A DNA stretch of 64,000 bases. It comes from Klebsiella michiganensis. Lineage in GTDB: Bacteria; Pseudomonadota; Gammaproteobacteria; Enterobacterales; Enterobacteriaceae. Location of the stretch: contig CP011077.1 in NCBI GenBank assembly GCA_000963575.1, positions 2,666,001 through 2,730,000 of the forward strand, given 5' to 3'. A program made the translations under genes and the position numbers. Under the pieces are notes generated by a model. The model worked only from the letters and a program-made list of their open reading frames with translations. It had not been told where the DNA came from and made no database searches. Below are positions 62,274 to 64,000 of this stretch, in pieces. Every line of letters begins with the position of its first letter. Position 1 is the stretch's first letter.

Positions 62274-63956
62274 GTGAAAACCGTATCTTCTTCTCACGTC
62301 ATGCCTTTCCGCGCCCTGATTGATGCCTGCTGGCGCGAAAAGTACACCCTGTCCCGCTTTAGCCGCGACGCCATTGCCGGCGTTACCGTTGGGATCATTG
62401 CTATTCCTCTGGCTATGGCGCTGGCCATCGGCAGCGGCGTCGCGCCGCAGTACGGTTTGTATACGGCCGCCGTCGCCGGGATTGTTATCGCCCTAAGCGG
62501 TGGGTCGCGCTTCAGCGTCTCCGGCCCGACAGCGGCTTTCGTGGTGATCCTCTACCCGGTCGCACAGCAGTTCGGTTTGGCGGGGCTGCTGGTGGCCACG
62601 CTGATGTCCGGCATATTCCTGATCCTGTTTGGACTGGCGCGCTTTGGCCGGCTTATCGAGTACATTCCGCTGTCGGTGACGCTGGGCTTTACCTCCGGGA
62701 TCGGGATAACTATCGCCACGATGCAGGTGAAGGACTTTTTCGGCCTGACGCTGGCGCACGTACCGGAGCACTATCTTAATAAAGTGGCCGCGCTGGCGAT
62801 GGCGATGCCCACCATGAATATGGGCGATGCGGCGATCGGCATCGTGACGCTGGCGGTGCTGATTGTCTGGCCTCGGCTGGGAATTCGCCTGCCGGGACAT
62901 TTGCCTGCGCTTCTGGCAGGCTGCGCCGTTATGGCGATTGTCACCTCGCTGGGCGGTGAAGTGGCCACTATTGGCTCCCGCTTCCACTACGTGCTGGCCG
63001 ACGGCAGCCAGGGCAACGGCATTCCTCAACTGCTGCCTCAGCTAGTGCTGCCGTGGGATATGCCCCATTCAGACTTTACGCTGAGCTGGGACTCGCTGAG
63101 CGCCCTGCTGCCTGCCGCGTTTTCTATGGCCATGCTGGGGGCCATTGAATCGCTGCTTTGTGCGGTGGTACTGGACGGCATGACCGATACCAGGCACAAC
63201 GCCAACAGCGAGCTGGTCGGCCAGGGGCTGGGGAATATTATTGCCCCATTCTTCGGGGGCATTACCGCTACCGCAGCGATTGCCCGCTCCGCCGCTAACG
63301 TGCGCGCCGGGGCAACCTCGCCGGTTGCCGCCATTATTCACTCGCTGCTGGTGATCCTTGCCCTGCTGGCGCTCGCCCCTCTGCTTTCCTGGCTGCCGCT
63401 TTCGGCGATGGCCGCCCTGCTGCTGATGGTGGCATGGAACATGAGCGAGGCGCATAAAGTCGTGAACCTGCTGCGCCGCGCCCCGAAAGACGACATCATC
63501 GTCATGCTGATCTGCATGTCGCTGACCGTGCTGTTTGACATGGTGATAGCCATCAGCGTTGGCATTGTGCTGGCGTCGCTGCTTTTCATGCGCCGGATTG
63601 CCCGTATGACCCGCCTCGCACCGCTTAGCAATGTGAATACCGCCGAGGATGTGCTGGCGCTGCGGGTCACCGGGCCGCTGTTCTTTGCCGCCGCCGAAGG
63701 GCTGTTCGTTCAGCTAGCCCAGCAGGTGCCGGGTCATCGGGTGGTTGTTCTGCAGTGGGATGCTGTGCCGCTGCTGGATGCGGGGGGGCTGGATGCCTTC
63801 CAGCGGTTTGTGGAAAAAATGCCGGAAGGCTGTGAGCTGCGGGTGACAAACCTCGAATTCCAGCCGCTGCGCACCCTCGCGCGGGCTGGCGTTAAGCTGA
63901 TCCCTGGCCGTCTTGCGTTCTTCCCGGACGTTCAGGCAGCACTGGCCGCCGACTAG
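62274..63956 (+). CDS. dauA: C4-dicarboxylate transporter DauA (SulP/SLC26 family)
   Basis: This protein of about 560 residues is an inner-membrane SLC26/SulP transporter, which carries succinate and other C4-dicarboxylates aerobically at acidic pH in E. coli. It has about 14 membrane segments with the SulP signature AIPLAMALAIGSGVAPQYGLYTA near 40-60, FFGGITATAAIARSAANVRAGA, and a C-terminal STAS domain (about 430-550, with LQWDAVPLLDAGGLDAFQRF). I favour the GTG at 62274 by length comparison with E. coli (559). In-frame ATGs at 62262 and 62247 are alternatives; none has a strong ribosome-binding site. Confidence 0.93.
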   Translation: MKTVSSSHVMPFRALIDACWREKYTLSRFSRDAIAGVTVGIIAIPLAMALAIGSGVAPQYGLYTAAVAGIVIALSGGSRFSVSGPTAAFVVILYPVAQQFGLAGLLVATLMSGIFLILFGLARFGRLIEYIPLSVTLGFTSGIGITIATMQVKDFFGLTLAHVPEHYLNKVAALAMAMPTMNMGDAAIGIVTLAVLIVWPRLGIRLPGHLPALLAGCAVMAIVTSLGGEVATIGSRFHYVLADGSQGNGIPQLLPQLVLPWDMPHSDFTLSWDSLSALLPAAFSMAMLGAIESLLCAVVLDGMTDTRHNANSELVGQGLGNIIAPFFGGITATAAIARSAANVRAGATSPVAAIIHSLLVILALLALAPLLSWLPLSAMAALLLMVAWNMSEAHKVVNLLRRAPKDDIIVMLICMSLTVLFDMVIAISVGIVLASLLFMRRIARMTRLAPLSNVNTAEDVLALRVTGPLFFAAAEGLFVQLAQQVPGHRVVVLQWDAVPLLDAGGLDAFQRFVEKMPEGCELRVTNLEFQPLRTLARAGVKLIPGRLAFFPDVQAALAAD

Positions 63957-64000
63957 CGGCCAGTTCAATACTACTGCCCGGCTTCACGCCGCCGCCGGCC

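Overview
The window is chromosomal DNA of an Enterobacteriaceae species. The backbone order yciU / oppABCDF / ychE / adhE / tdk / hns / galU / rssBA / ychJ / purU / tyrT / narIJHG / narK / narXL / ychO / ychN / chaC / chaA / kdsA / sirB1 / sirB2 / prmC / prfA / hemA / lolB / ispE / prs / dauA matches the 27-28 min region of the E. coli map. Gene content between these markers (a 446-residue Ugd-type dehydrogenase beside galU, a Kv-like channel beside oppF, a dCache chemoreceptor after ychN, metalloid and fluoride genes after tyrT) points to a relative of Enterobacter, Cedecea, Kosakonia or Klebsiella rather than Escherichia. Genus cannot be fixed from this sequence alone.

Layout. 1-8.2 kb: end of yciU, a voltage-sensor-type K+ channel with a C-terminal zinc-ribbon-like tail, the oligopeptide permease operon (minus strand) and ychE. 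8.2-12.0 kb: adhE and tdk. 12,272-20,124: a Tn3-family transposon of the Tn21/Tn1721 subgroup (a Tn1722-type unit: mcp, res, tnpR, tnpA) inserted between tdk and hns. It is flanked by a 5-bp TTAAT target duplication and carries a perfect 2,213-bp tandem duplication of the 3' part of tnpA plus its right inverted repeat, without the tet genes that separate such copies in Tn1721. 20.3-27.5 kb: hns, ugd, galU, rssB, rssA, ychJ, purU. 27.6-28.6 kb: tyrosine tRNA operon with two tRNA genes and 173-bp tandem repeats.

28.7-36.9 kb is an accessory block with no integrase. It holds an ECF sigma factor, arsD-arsA (plus strand), a convergent fluoride-resistance operon (family II pyrophosphatase, universal stress protein, second enolase, CrcB/Fluc exporter) headed by a recognisable fluoride riboswitch with its own promoter, and arsR-arsB-arsC. 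Arsenic and fluoride functions are thus interleaved: arsDA and arsRBC flank the fluoride operon from opposite sides. 37-47 kb: the narGHJI nitrate reductase operon and narK are intact with FNR and NarL-type sites, but the cognate narX-narL sensor/regulator pair is collapsed by a deletion of about 1 kb that removes the kinase core of NarX and the receiver of NarL.

47-64 kb: ychO, ychN, a dCache chemoreceptor, a small DUF1883-like gene, chaC, chaA (chaB is missing), the kdsA-sirB1-sirB2-prmC-prfA-hemA operon, and the divergent lolB-ispE-prs-dauA run. The points most worth follow-up are the narX/narL deletion, the fluoride operon with riboswitch embedded among ars genes, an ECF sigma factor with a vicinal cysteine tail beside arsDA, and the tandemly duplicated transposon end upstream of hns.
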